64,000 nucleotides of DNA, from the NCBI RefSeq assembly GCF_004361915.1, contig NZ_SNWP01000010.1, forward strand, positions 62,001-126,000, read 5' to 3'. The notes under the pieces are model-generated. The model was not told the origin of the DNA and searched no databases. It was given only the letters and a program-made list of their open reading frames with translations. The stretch comes from Sediminibacterium goheungense (GTDB lineage Bacteria; Bacteroidota; Bacteroidia; Chitinophagales; Chitinophagaceae). Each line of letters opens with the position of its first letter. The stretch's first letter is position 1. The position numbers and the translations under genes are program-made. Below are positions 42,084-49,813 of this stretch, piece after piece.

Positions 42084-42800
42084 ATGCGTGTACAAATCTT
42101 TATACCCTGTTTTATAGACCAGCTCTACCCTACTGTTGCTTTCAATATGGTAAAAGTATTGGAGAAAGCAGGTTGCGAAGTAAGCTACAATGCTAACCAG
42201 ACCTGTTGTGGGCAGCCCGCCTTCAACGCTGGTTTCTGGGGCGAGGCGAAAGATGTTTGTAATAAATTCATGCAGGACTTCAGCGGAGCTGATTATATCG
42301 TTGCACCGAGTGCCAGTTGTGTAGGTTTTGTAAAAAACTATTACAGTAAACTCTATGAACAATCCGCACAACAGCAAGCCGCAAAAAAAATCAGCAGTCG
42401 CATTTTTGAATTGTCTGATTTCCTGGTCAATATTCTCAAAACAGAAGACCTTGGTGCCAGTTTTACCGGCAAAGTAACCTATCACGACAGCTGTGCGGCA
42501 TTACGTGAATGTGGACTAAAGCAGGAACCCCGTAAACTCCTGCAACATGTGAAAGGATTGGAACTGGTGGAGATGGCTGACAATGAAACCTGCTGTGGCT
42601 TTGGTGGTAGTTTTGCGGTTAAGTTTGAACCCATCAGTATTGCCATGGGCGATCAGAAAATTACGAATGCAACTGCTACAGGTGCAGAATATATCATCAG
42701 TACTGATATGAGTTGCCTGATGCATATTGATGGTTGTATAAAACACAAAGGCACCGGGTTACAGGTATTGCATCTGGCAGATGTACTCGCTTCATTCTAA
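42084..42800 (+). CDS. (Fe-S)-binding protein, LutA/YkgE type
   Basis: A 238-residue protein with two cysteine-rich CCG domains: TCCGQPAFNAGFW with a downstream SASCVGF, and DSCAALRECG with TCCGFGGSFAVKF. These ligate Fe-S clusters as in heterodisulfide-reductase subunit B and lactate-utilisation LutA. LutB and LutC are not adjacent, so lactate oxidation is only a possibility. It starts 12 bp after ribH, probably the same operon. Confidence 0.85.
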   Translation: MRVQIFIPCFIDQLYPTVAFNMVKVLEKAGCEVSYNANQTCCGQPAFNAGFWGEAKDVCNKFMQDFSGADYIVAPSASCVGFVKNYYSKLYEQSAQQQAAKKISSRIFELSDFLVNILKTEDLGASFTGKVTYHDSCAALRECGLKQEPRKLLQHVKGLELVEMADNETCCGFGGSFAVKFEPISIAMGDQKITNATATGAEYIISTDMSCLMHIDGCIKHKGTGLQVLHLADVLASF

Positions 42801-42818
42801 ATCATTCAACCTATTTGT

Positions 42819-43229
42819 ATGGCTTACTGGCTCATTAAATCTGAACCCTTTAAGTATAGCTGGGATCAGTTTGAAAAAGACAAATCCACTTTCTGGGATG
42901 GTGTTCGCAATTATGCCGCACGCAATAACCTGCGTGCCATGAAAAAAGGTGATCTGGCTTTCTGGTACCACAGCAATGAAGGATTGGAAATTGTGGGTAT
43001 TGCGAAAGTGATCAAAGAAGCGTATCCCGATCCTACCATTGATGATGAAACCTGGTCGGCAGTTGATTTTGCTCCTTTTAAAAAATTGAAAAAGCCAGTC
43101 GGACTTGCTGAAATCAAGACTGATAAAAGACTTGCCAACATGGCACTTGTACGTCTGGGCCGTTTATCTGTACAACCTGTTACAGATGAAGAATGGAAAA
43201 TTATCATGGAACTTTCCGGTACTAAATGA
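42819..43229 (+). CDS. EVE domain protein
   Basis: A 136-residue protein made of one EVE (PUA-like) domain: MAYWLIKSEPFKYSWDQF, FWDGVRNYAARNNLRAMKKG, FWYHSNEGLEIVGIAKV and the closing RLSVQPVTDEEW. EVE domains bind modified bases in nucleic acids. It starts 18 bp after the LutA-like gene. The specific ligand is not known. Confidence 0.92.
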   Translation: MAYWLIKSEPFKYSWDQFEKDKSTFWDGVRNYAARNNLRAMKKGDLAFWYHSNEGLEIVGIAKVIKEAYPDPTIDDETWSAVDFAPFKKLKKPVGLAEIKTDKRLANMALVRLGRLSVQPVTDEEWKIIMELSGTK

Positions 43230-43264
43230 TTCCCCCTTTGATGATCCCCGTTCACCCCTGTTCA

Positions 43265-43296
43265 CTGCGGTGAACTTACCCGAATATTCACCGCAG
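43265..43296. repeat. Family F hairpin copy
   Basis: CTGCGGTGAA (43265-43274) pairs perfectly with TTCACCGCAG (43287-43296) over 12 nt. The CACCGCAG-AGAACGGAGG wording resembles the arms around the GxxExxY gene. It lies in the 203-bp gap 43230-43432, which contains no gene. Confidence 0.5.
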
Positions 43297-43432
43297 AGAA
43301 CGGAGGAAACGAAGATTGCGCAGGGTTATCTTTTAACAGATTTTATTGGGTTACTTTCCTGTGGTCTGTGGTATTCATAGCTACAGGCCTGTGCATTTTT
43401 TTCTTCACTGCATCTCATTAAAAACAAAATTT

Positions 43433-44305
43433 ATGAAGACCATCCCCTACATGGCCTGTGTGGCCATACTGCTATCTATTGCCTGTAACAGATCAGGTGC
43501 CGATCAACTAAAGGAGAAAACAACTACTGCAGATATTGAGCTTACGGAAGTAGCAACTGTAGATACAGCCTATACGCCACCGCAAATGGTACCCGATGAA
43601 TTACAGAAAGAAAAAACAACTGATCCTCCTAGTTTTCAGGATTGGGATAAAAAATTGATCAAGACTGCCAACATTACTGTTGAAGCCGGCAACTATAACC
43701 GCTTTGATCAGGATATCAGATCAACATTGAAGAAATACGGAGCCTATATTGCTGCAGAAGAGCAACTTTTTTCTGAAGACAGAAAACAAAACCTGATGAC
43801 CATTAAAGTACCGGTTATCTATTTTGAATCATTGCTGGGTCATGTAGGTACTGACAGCAATCGTATTGTACAAAAAAATATCAGTACAGAAGATGTTACG
43901 GCTGACATGTATGACAGCAGGTCGAGAATAGAGGCCCGGAAAAAAATCAGGGATCGTTATGTTCAGTTATTGCAACAGGCCAAAAAAATGGATGATGTAT
44001 TAAAAGTGGAGCAGGAAATCAATGCTATACAGGAAGAACTCGAATCGGCTGCCGGCAGGCTCAATTATCTCTCACACCAAACTTCTTACAGCACCATCCA
44101 CCTCACCTATTACTCTTTACTCACAGCTATACCTGAAACGCAGAAACCCAATGCAATCTGGCCACGCATCAAAGAAGGTCTGGCTGATGGCGGTAATATT
44201 TTACTGGAAATAATTCTCTTTGGTATTCGTTTATGGCCCTTAATTTTAATAGGCCTACTAATTGGCTTCTTATGGAAACGAAAACTTCAGACCGTCAAAA
44301 AATAA
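43433..44305 (+). CDS. DUF4349 lipoprotein
   Basis: A 290-residue protein with a lipoprotein signal (LLSIAC; Cys about 17). The DUF4349 part (about 80-255) includes KLIKTANITVEAGNYNRFDQ, ITKVPVIYFESLLGHV-like beta segments and a coiled coil (KVEQEINAIQEELESAAGRL). A C-terminal transmembrane helix (about 265-285, LWPLILIGLLIGFLW) follows. Function unknown; envelope protein. The ATG at 43433 is preferred because it opens the lipobox signal. Its end overlaps the sirtuin gene by 34 bp. Confidence 0.85.
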   Translation: MKTIPYMACVAILLSIACNRSGADQLKEKTTTADIELTEVATVDTAYTPPQMVPDELQKEKTTDPPSFQDWDKKLIKTANITVEAGNYNRFDQDIRSTLKKYGAYIAAEEQLFSEDRKQNLMTIKVPVIYFESLLGHVGTDSNRIVQKNISTEDVTADMYDSRSRIEARKKIRDRYVQLLQQAKKMDDVLKVEQEINAIQEELESAAGRLNYLSHQTSYSTIHLTYYSLLTAIPETQKPNAIWPRIKEGLADGGNILLEIILFGIRLWPLILIGLLIGFLWKRKLQTVKK

Positions 44306-44979
44306 AACCCAAACTGGTGGTACTCACAGGAGCCGGTATCAGTGCAGAAAGTGGTATCAAAACTTTTCGCGACAGCGATGGACTCTGGGAGGGCCACGAT
44401 ATTTATGAAGTGGCTTCCCCCAAGGGCTGGAAGAAAAACCCTGCACTGGTACTTGACTTTTATAACCTCCGCAGGAGAGATATTGCTGCTGCACAACCCA
44501 ATGCAGCTCATAACGGGCTTGCGGATCTGGAAGCTGATTTTGATGTACATATTATTACCCAGAATATCGATGACCTGCATGAACGTGGTGGCAGCAGTAA
44601 AGTGCTTCACCTTCATGGTGAGATTTTTAAAATGAGGAGTGAATACGACGAATCATTGATCTATGATATCAGGGGTGATATACAGTTAGGGGATACGGCT
44701 GGAGACGGGCATCAGCTCAGACCCTATATTGTATGGTTTGAAGAACCTGTGCCGATGATTTCCGAAGCAGCAAGCATTACCTCACAGGCCGACATTTTTG
44801 TGGTCATTGGCACATCGCTGGTGGTATACCCTGCCGCGGGCTTACTTGAAATGGCACCGAAGCATATTCCCAAATACATCATCGACAAACATATACCTCA
44901 AACGGGAGCCATACCCAATCTTACCCGTATTGAAGCCACAGCATCGGCAGGTGTTGCGAAACTGAAGCAGCTATTATAA
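44272..44979 (+). CDS. Sir2 family NAD-dependent deacylase without cysteines
   Basis: A 235-residue sirtuin. NAD motif LTGAGISAESGIKTFRDSDG, TQNIDDLHERGG, the catalytic His in LHLHGE (about His115) and VVIGTSLVVYPAAGL are intact. FYNLRRR (about 63-69) supplies the Tyr-xx-Arg pair that class III (SIRT5/CobB-like) enzymes use for succinyl- or malonyl-lysine. The four zinc cysteines normally found after HLHGE are missing; the whole protein has no cysteine, and the zinc lobe is a shorter segment (EIFKMRSEYDESLIYDIRGD). The start at 44272 overlaps the DUF4349 gene. Confidence 0.88.
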   Translation: METKTSDRQKIKPKLVVLTGAGISAESGIKTFRDSDGLWEGHDIYEVASPKGWKKNPALVLDFYNLRRRDIAAAQPNAAHNGLADLEADFDVHIITQNIDDLHERGGSSKVLHLHGEIFKMRSEYDESLIYDIRGDIQLGDTAGDGHQLRPYIVWFEEPVPMISEAASITSQADIFVVIGTSLVVYPAAGLLEMAPKHIPKYIIDKHIPQTGAIPNLTRIEATASAGVAKLKQLL

Positions 44980-44991
44980 GAGCCGTTAGCT

Positions 44992-45015
44992 ATTAGCCAT
45001 AGACCACAGGCTAAT
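44992..45015. terminator. Small hairpin between convergent genes
   Basis: ATTAGCC and GGCTAAT (7-bp arms, 10-nt loop) span the 31-bp gap between the sirtuin and SpmAB genes and include the SpmAB stop codon (45011-45013). No T-tract, so termination is weakly supported. Confidence 0.35.
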
Positions 45016-46243
45016 GAAAGAATATATATCCGATGATGATGGCCATGATAACGCCTATGATATCTGCCAGCATACCTGCCCAGATGGCGTAACGCACTTT
45101 CTTGATACCTACACTACCAAAATAAAGGGCGATGATATAAAAAGTTGTATCGGCTGAACCCTGGAAAGTGGAAGCCAGTTTACCCACAAAAGAATCAGGA
45201 CCGTGTACCTGCATGGCATCCAGCATCAATCCCCTTGCCCCACTGCCACTGAACGGCTTCATGATGGCAACAGGCAATGCAGACGTGAAATCGGTATTGA
45301 CACCTGTCTGCATCAACAGCCATGTTATGCCTTCTACCATATAACCCAATGCACCACTATCGCGGAAAATACGGATGGCCACCAGCATACCAACGAGGTA
45401 TGGAATGATTTTTATGATTACATCGAACCCACCTTTGGCGCCCTCAATGAAGGCATCAAATACATTTACCTTTTTCCATACGGCACCCAGAATAATGGTT
45501 ACCACAATTAACAGCAAGAGCAGGTTACCTGTTATTTTACTGAATACTTCTCTTTGTTCCGGAGCCATACCCTGTACCCAATATAACATGAGCGCCACCA
45601 GCAACAGCATGCTACCGATCCAGCCCAGCATTACACGATCCCATTTTAGCTTCTGCTTAAAACCAACCACAAATATGGATGCCAGTGTGGTACAAATGGT
45701 AGCCAGCACCAGGGGTATGAAAATACTGGCTGCTTCTTTGGAACCTGCTGCAAGCCGGTATGAAATAATGGTTAACGGAATGAGAGTGAGTCCACTGGTA
45801 TGTAATACCAGAAACATGATCTGTGCATTGGAGGCTTTCTCTTTATCCGGATTAATCGACTGCAGTCCTTCCATGGCTTTTAACCCAAAGGGTGTAGCCG
45901 CATTATCCAGCCCCAGCATATTGGCACTGAAATTCATAACCATTTGGCCCATTGCAGGGTGTTTCTCGGGTACTTCCGGAAACAGACGCTTCAAAAAAGG
46001 GTTCAATATTCTCGCCAACCAATTAATGGCACCTGCTTTTTCGGCAATATTCATCAATCCCAGGAAAAAGACCATGGCGCCCGTTAAAGGGAATGCCACA
46101 TCCACCACAGAACTTTTAGCACTGTCGAACATACCATCTACCAATGTCTTAAAGATATCTGTATCGTGCAGGAAAATAAACTTATACAGCGCAATCACAA
46201 ACGCAATCACAAAAAATGCGATCCATACAATGTTAAGGGCCAT
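45011..46243 (-). CDS. SpmA-SpmB fusion (nucleoside recognition domain) membrane protein
   Basis: A 410-residue membrane protein joining both halves of the spore-maturation pair. SpmA-like: ANMLGLDNAATPFGLKAMEG and HTSGLTLIPLTIISYRLAAG. SpmB-like: IIPYLVGMLVAIRIFRDSGA, MKPFSGSGARGLMLDAMQ, STFQGSADTTFYIIALYFGS. These are nucleoside-recognition/gate-domain proteins. In non-sporulating Bacteroidota the fused form is ordinary and its substrate unknown. About eight membrane segments. It is convergent with the sirtuin gene and separated from ychF by a family A repeat. Confidence 0.88.
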   Translation of the reverse strand: MALNIVWIAFFVIAFVIALYKFIFLHDTDIFKTLVDGMFDSAKSSVVDVAFPLTGAMVFFLGLMNIAEKAGAINWLARILNPFLKRLFPEVPEKHPAMGQMVMNFSANMLGLDNAATPFGLKAMEGLQSINPDKEKASNAQIMFLVLHTSGLTLIPLTIISYRLAAGSKEAASIFIPLVLATICTTLASIFVVGFKQKLKWDRVMLGWIGSMLLLVALMLYWVQGMAPEQREVFSKITGNLLLLLIVVTIILGAVWKKVNVFDAFIEGAKGGFDVIIKIIPYLVGMLVAIRIFRDSGALGYMVEGITWLLMQTGVNTDFTSALPVAIMKPFSGSGARGLMLDAMQVHGPDSFVGKLASTFQGSADTTFYIIALYFGSVGIKKVRYAIWAGMLADIIGVIMAIIIGYIFFH

Positions 46244-46267
46244 GGGGTTGAATTAGAAGGTGAAAAT

Positions 46268-46366
46268 AGTGAATAGTGAGTAGTGAGTGGTCAGCAGTGA
46301 GTAAGAAACTTTAGAATTATGATCGTTTCCCCATCTACTCACTACTCACTGTTAACTACTCACTAA
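46268..46366. repeat. Family A inverted word repeat A5
   Basis: The left arm (about 46268-46303) reads GTGAATA, GTGAGTA, GTGAGTG, GTCAGCA, GTGAGTA. The right arm (about 46334-46366) is the inverse (TACTCAC, TACTCAC, TGTTAAC, TACTCAC). It lies in the divergent gap between SpmAB and ychF, ending 18 nt before the ychF -7 box. Like A2, this is a 5'-5' location. Confidence 0.65.
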
Positions 46367-46383
46367 TCTCCCCCTAAAAACGC

Positions 46384-46391
46384 TATATTTG
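46384..46391 (+). promoter_or_regulatory. -7 promoter box of ychF
   Basis: TATATTTG, a perfect consensus, 19 nt before the ATG at 46411. The preceding -33 region is family A repeat sequence, without a TTTG at the usual distance. Confidence 0.6.
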
Positions 46392-46410
46392 CGGCTCGAA
46401 AAAATGGATT

Positions 46411-47514
46411 ATGGCTTTACAAGCAGGTATTGTAGGTTTACCCAATGTTGGAAAATCAACACTTTTTAACGCAGTCAGCAACAGCGCAAAGGCTCAGGCG
46501 AGTAACTATCGTTTCTGTACCATTGAACCCAATGTGGGTTTGGTGGATGTACCCGATGAGCGTTTGGCAAAACTGGCTGAACTGGTAGTTCCCAACAGAA
46601 TTGTACCCACGCAGATGGAGATTGTAGACATTGCAGGTCTTGTAAAAGGTGCCAGTAAGGGTGAGGGTCTGGGTAATAAATTCCTGGGGAATATCAGGGA
46701 AGTAGATGCCATCATCCATGTGATCCGCTGTTTTGAAGATGAGAATGTATTACGTGATGAAGGTGCCATCAACCCTGTTAGCGATAAAGAAATCATTGAT
46801 ACCGAACTGCAGTTGAAAGACCTGGAAAGCGTAGAAAAGAAAATGCAGCGTGTAGAAAAAATGGCCCGTGTAGGTACCGATGTGAAAGCAAAAGCTGAAT
46901 TTGAAATACTCTCCCGTTGCAAAGCACACCTCGAAACCGGAAAAAGTATTTACTCATTAGGCTTAAGCAAAGAAGAAAAAGCAGCAGTTGCTGATCTTTT
47001 TCTCTTAACAGACAAGCCTGTTCTTTATGTGGCGAATGTTGATGAAGCCAGTATGCATACCGGTAACAAATTTTCTGAGCAACTGAAAGCGGTTGCCGCT
47101 GCTGAAGGCGCTGAAATGATTGTGATGTGTAATAATATTGAGGCACAGATTGCAGAAATGGAAGTGGAAGAAGACAAGCTCATGTTCATGGAAGAATATA
47201 AAATGACAGAACCTGCCCTGAACAGATTGATCCGTAGTGCTTATAAACTCCTGAACCTCGATACTTACTTTACGGCCGGCGTACAGGAAGTAAGGGCATG
47301 GACCATCCATAAAGGATGGAAAGCTCCTCAGGCTGCCGGTGTGATTCATACTGATTTTGAAAAAGGTTTTATCAAGGCTGAAGTAATTGCTTACGACGAT
47401 TTCGTAAAATACGGCAGTGAAGCTGCCTGCAGAGAAAACGGCAAACTCAGGATTGAAGGAAAAGAATACATCGTAAAAGACGGGGATGTAATGCATTTCC
47501 GGTTCAACGTATAA
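46411..47514 (+). CDS. ychF: Redox-regulated ATPase YchF
   Basis: A 367-residue OBG-family P-loop ATPase. Walker A GLPNVGKSTLFNAVS, switch region VDIAGLVKGASKGEGLGNKF, a coiled coil and a C-terminal TGS domain (ending EYIVKDGDVMHFRFNV) are standard. The NVEA-type base motif (CNNIEAQ/ YVANVDE) fits the ATP-preferring YchF group. Ribosome-associated. It is transcribed alone, from its own box to its own terminator. Confidence 0.97.
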   Translation: MALQAGIVGLPNVGKSTLFNAVSNSAKAQASNYRFCTIEPNVGLVDVPDERLAKLAELVVPNRIVPTQMEIVDIAGLVKGASKGEGLGNKFLGNIREVDAIIHVIRCFEDENVLRDEGAINPVSDKEIIDTELQLKDLESVEKKMQRVEKMARVGTDVKAKAEFEILSRCKAHLETGKSIYSLGLSKEEKAAVADLFLLTDKPVLYVANVDEASMHTGNKFSEQLKAVAAAEGAEMIVMCNNIEAQIAEMEVEEDKLMFMEEYKMTEPALNRLIRSAYKLLNLDTYFTAGVQEVRAWTIHKGWKAPQAAGVIHTDFEKGFIKAEVIAYDDFVKYGSEAACRENGKLRIEGKEYIVKDGDVMHFRFNV

Positions 47515-47522
47515 TTACACGT

Positions 47523-47558
47523 AAAAAACTGCCGGCTTTTAGTCGGCAGTTTTTTTTT
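47523..47558 (+). terminator. Intrinsic terminator of ychF
   Basis: AAAAAACTGCCG-9 nt-CGGCAGTTTTTT, a 12-bp stem followed by further T residues (nine in total), 9 nt after the ychF stop codon. Confidence 0.92.
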
Positions 47559-47590
47559 ACCACAGGGTTTCAAAGAGTGGCACAGAGGTC
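47559..47590. repeat. Family F-like solo word repeat
   Basis: ACCACAGGGTTTCAAAGAGT-GGCACAGAGG directly follows the ychF terminator. The CACAGGG/CACAGAG wording is that of the right arm at 25393-25439. No inverted partner nearby; the rest of the gap to 47690 holds only the next promoter. Confidence 0.35.
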
Positions 47591-47678
47591 TTATGATGAA
47601 TTTGTCTGGATAGATTGTGCCTTCATTTCGATGAAAGCACAATTCAGCTTTCTTACAAAAAAATCAATCCTTACTTAG

Positions 47679-47686
47679 TAAATTTG
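47679..47686 (+). promoter_or_regulatory. -7 promoter box of the FAD oxidoreductase (leaderless spacing)
   Basis: TAAATTTG-TCTC-ATG: a perfect -7 consensus ending 4 nt before the start codon at 47691. Confidence 0.55.
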
Positions 47687-47690
47687 TCTC

Positions 47691-48824
47691 ATGGCTAGCT
47701 TGTCAATCTGGGAACAGGAATCGTTTTATGCGCCCCATGATATCATTATTGTAGGTGCAGGTTTAATGGGTCTATGGACAGCCAAAGAATTGCTGGAGCG
47801 CAATGCATCTCTCCGTATTCTTATCCTTGAAAGAAACACCACGCCTTTGGGTGCCTCTACCCGTAATGCAGGCTTTGCCTGTTTCGGAAGTCCGACCGAA
47901 CTGATGAGCGATTTAGAAACCATGGGTAGTAAAGACATGCTGGAAGTGGTTGAAATGCGGTATAAGGGCATTGAAAAGATTAAACAGCATTTTCCTGATG
48001 ATCTTATAGGTTTTGAGCATTGTGGTGGTTATGAGTGTATCAATAAGGATTCACGCTATTGGCCGGCATTAGATGACAGGATCAGTCAGTTAAATAAATT
48101 ACTCAAAGACATTACCGGTCAGCGTTCAGTTTTTACATACGCAGGCGATCAACTTCAGGGGCTAGGATTACAAAATTTTGATACCCTGATAGAGAACCGA
48201 ACAGAAGCTGCCTTGCATAGCGGCAAACTGGTACAGGCACTTACACAGCTTTTATTGAAAAAAGGTGTTACGATCTTATCGGGTTTTGCTGTAAAAGAAT
48301 GGCATAGGCACCCCACCTATTTTGAAGTGATTGGAGAACAGCAGGCATCTGTTAAAGGTACCCAACTGATATTTTGTACCAATGCATTCAGTAATGTCCT
48401 GCTGGATACCGCTGTGGTTGAACCCGGCCGTGGACAGATCATACTCACTTCTCCTATTGACCATCTACCCATGATCGGCACTTTTCATTTTGACGAGGGT
48501 TATTATTACTGGCGTCACCTGGGCAACCGTATTTTACTAGGTGGGGGCAGGAATGCAGACTTTTCAGGTGAAAACACAACAGATTTCAAGGGATCAGATC
48601 TCATCAGAAATACATTGGCTTCTTTTCTTAGCAGACATTTAGCACCTTCGCTGCAATACACCATAGAACATGCCTGGAGCGGCATTATGGGTTTTACGAA
48701 AGATAAGCGTCCATTTACAGGCTATGTAAAAGAGGGTGCTTACCTTGCCATTGCCTGCAATGGTATGGGTGTGGCGCTTACCCCCGTTATCGCAGAAAAA
48801 GTAGCAGCCGACATCCTTGCCTGA
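47691..48824 (+). CDS. FAD-dependent amine/amino-acid oxidoreductase (DAO fold)
   Basis: A 377-residue flavoprotein. The dinucleotide motif IIIVGAGLMGLWTAKELLER is near residue 18, followed by GASTRNAGFACFGSPTELM, then the DAO core and the C-terminal GIMGFTKDKRPFTGYV with YLAIACNGMGVALTPV. The STRNAG-CFG pattern is like gamma-glutamylputrescine and related amine oxidases. The substrate is not decided. Single gene with its own near-leaderless promoter. Confidence 0.85.
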   Translation: MASLSIWEQESFYAPHDIIIVGAGLMGLWTAKELLERNASLRILILERNTTPLGASTRNAGFACFGSPTELMSDLETMGSKDMLEVVEMRYKGIEKIKQHFPDDLIGFEHCGGYECINKDSRYWPALDDRISQLNKLLKDITGQRSVFTYAGDQLQGLGLQNFDTLIENRTEAALHSGKLVQALTQLLLKKGVTILSGFAVKEWHRHPTYFEVIGEQQASVKGTQLIFCTNAFSNVLLDTAVVEPGRGQIILTSPIDHLPMIGTFHFDEGYYYWRHLGNRILLGGGRNADFSGENTTDFKGSDLIRNTLASFLSRHLAPSLQYTIEHAWSGIMGFTKDKRPFTGYVKEGAYLAIACNGMGVALTPVIAEKVAADILA

Positions 48825-48994
48825 TGCTGCTCAACCTTTTTTCTCCCCTTCTCCCCGCAAGAAAAAGTTATAACAATAGCTCTATTATACATCATAGAAA
48901 GATTTCTCCCGGAAGAAAAGGAGAATGGCTCACTTATCCTCTTTAACAATCAGATTACTGTTGATTCCTTATTTTTAGCCTGAATTTTACAACC
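48825..48994. other. Spacer without a gene
   Basis: A 170-bp spacer between same-strand genes. It has two pyrimidine/purine tracts (CCTTTTTTCTCCCC near 48835 and GAAGAAAAGGAG near 48912) that could pair loosely, and a TATTTTTA box (48970-48977) that may be the -7 box of the cyclotransferase. Nothing else recognised. Confidence 0.35.
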
Positions 48995-49813
48995 ATGAAA
49001 CTATCAACCATACTGGCAGCCATTATTTTATTGAGCAGTTGTGGCGGTCAAAAAGACAATGGAGATGAAGGAAATAATAAGAGTACTGCTGCCATACCTG
49101 CACCCACCAATCTGAATTATTCGATTGTAAAAGTGTACCCGCATGATACCAGTTCCTATACACAGGGATTAATCTGGCATAATAATACATTATATGAGGG
49201 TACTGGCTTGGAAGGGGAAAGCCGATTAATGAAAGTAGATCTTATATCAGGTAAATACAACCAGAAAATAGAGCTTGCAAAAGAATATTTTGGAGAAGGA
49301 ATTACCATTTTCAATGATAAAATCTACCAGCTTACTTATCAAGAGCACAAGGTTTTCGTGTATGATCTTACGACATTCAAGAAGATCAAAGAATTCGATT
49401 GGAACATGGAAGGATGGGGCCTGACCCACAATGGGAAACAGTTGATTGTTAGCACTGGAAGTAGCAATCTCTACTTTGTAAATCCGGAAACTTTTGCCAT
49501 TGAAAAAACAGTCGGCGTTTATGATAACAATGGATACCTTGCCAGTCTGAATGAACTAGAATATGTAAATGGGCAAGTGTATGCGAATGTGTATTATAAG
49601 GACTGGATTGTAAAAATCAACCCTGAAACAGGGCTGGTAGAAGGACGTATAGACTTAGCAGGTTTGTTACAGAAAACCAATCAGCAGGTTAATGAAGAAT
49701 ATTATATCTCTCAAGGATATGTACTTAATGGTATTGCTTATAATGCCTCCAGTAATAGCTTCTACATCACCGGAAAAAAATGGCCTGCTTTATACGAAAT
49801 CAAACTAAACTAA
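48995..49813 (+). CDS. Glutaminyl-peptide cyclotransferase lipoprotein
   Basis: A 272-residue protein with a lipobox (LLSSCGGQ; Cys about 16) and a five-bladed propeller of the plant/bacterial-type glutamine cyclotransferase. Signature stretches are YPHDTSSYTQGLIWHNNTLY, GLEGESRLMKVDL, FYGEGITIF-like, GWGLTHNGKQLIVSTGSS and NELEYVNGQVYANVYYKDW. It forms N-terminal pyroglutamate on exported proteins; in Bacteroidota, many signal peptidase sites leave Gln at +1. It is convergent with the methyltransferase gene, overlapping by 14 bp. Confidence 0.9.
   Translation: MKLSTILAAIILLSSCGGQKDNGDEGNNKSTAAIPAPTNLNYSIVKVYPHDTSSYTQGLIWHNNTLYEGTGLEGESRLMKVDLISGKYNQKIELAKEYFGEGITIFNDKIYQLTYQEHKVFVYDLTTFKKIKEFDWNMEGWGLTHNGKQLIVSTGSSNLYFVNPETFAIEKTVGVYDNNGYLASLNELEYVNGQVYANVYYKDWIVKINPETGLVEGRIDLAGLLQKTNQQVNEEYYISQGYVLNGIAYNASSNSFYITGKKWPALYEIKLN

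Noticed and set aside
42084..42800. Lactate utilisation operon
   Set aside because: Only the LutA-like subunit is present; LutB and LutC do not follow, so the pathway cannot be claimed.
45011..46243. Evidence of sporulation from SpmA/SpmB
   Set aside because: The fused nucleoside-recognition protein is common in non-sporulating Bacteroidota and no other spore gene is present.
45375..46256. 293-residue plus-strand reading frame
   Set aside because: It is antisense to the SpmAB fusion gene and has no family features; its apparent Met/Ser-rich content mirrors membrane-helix codons.
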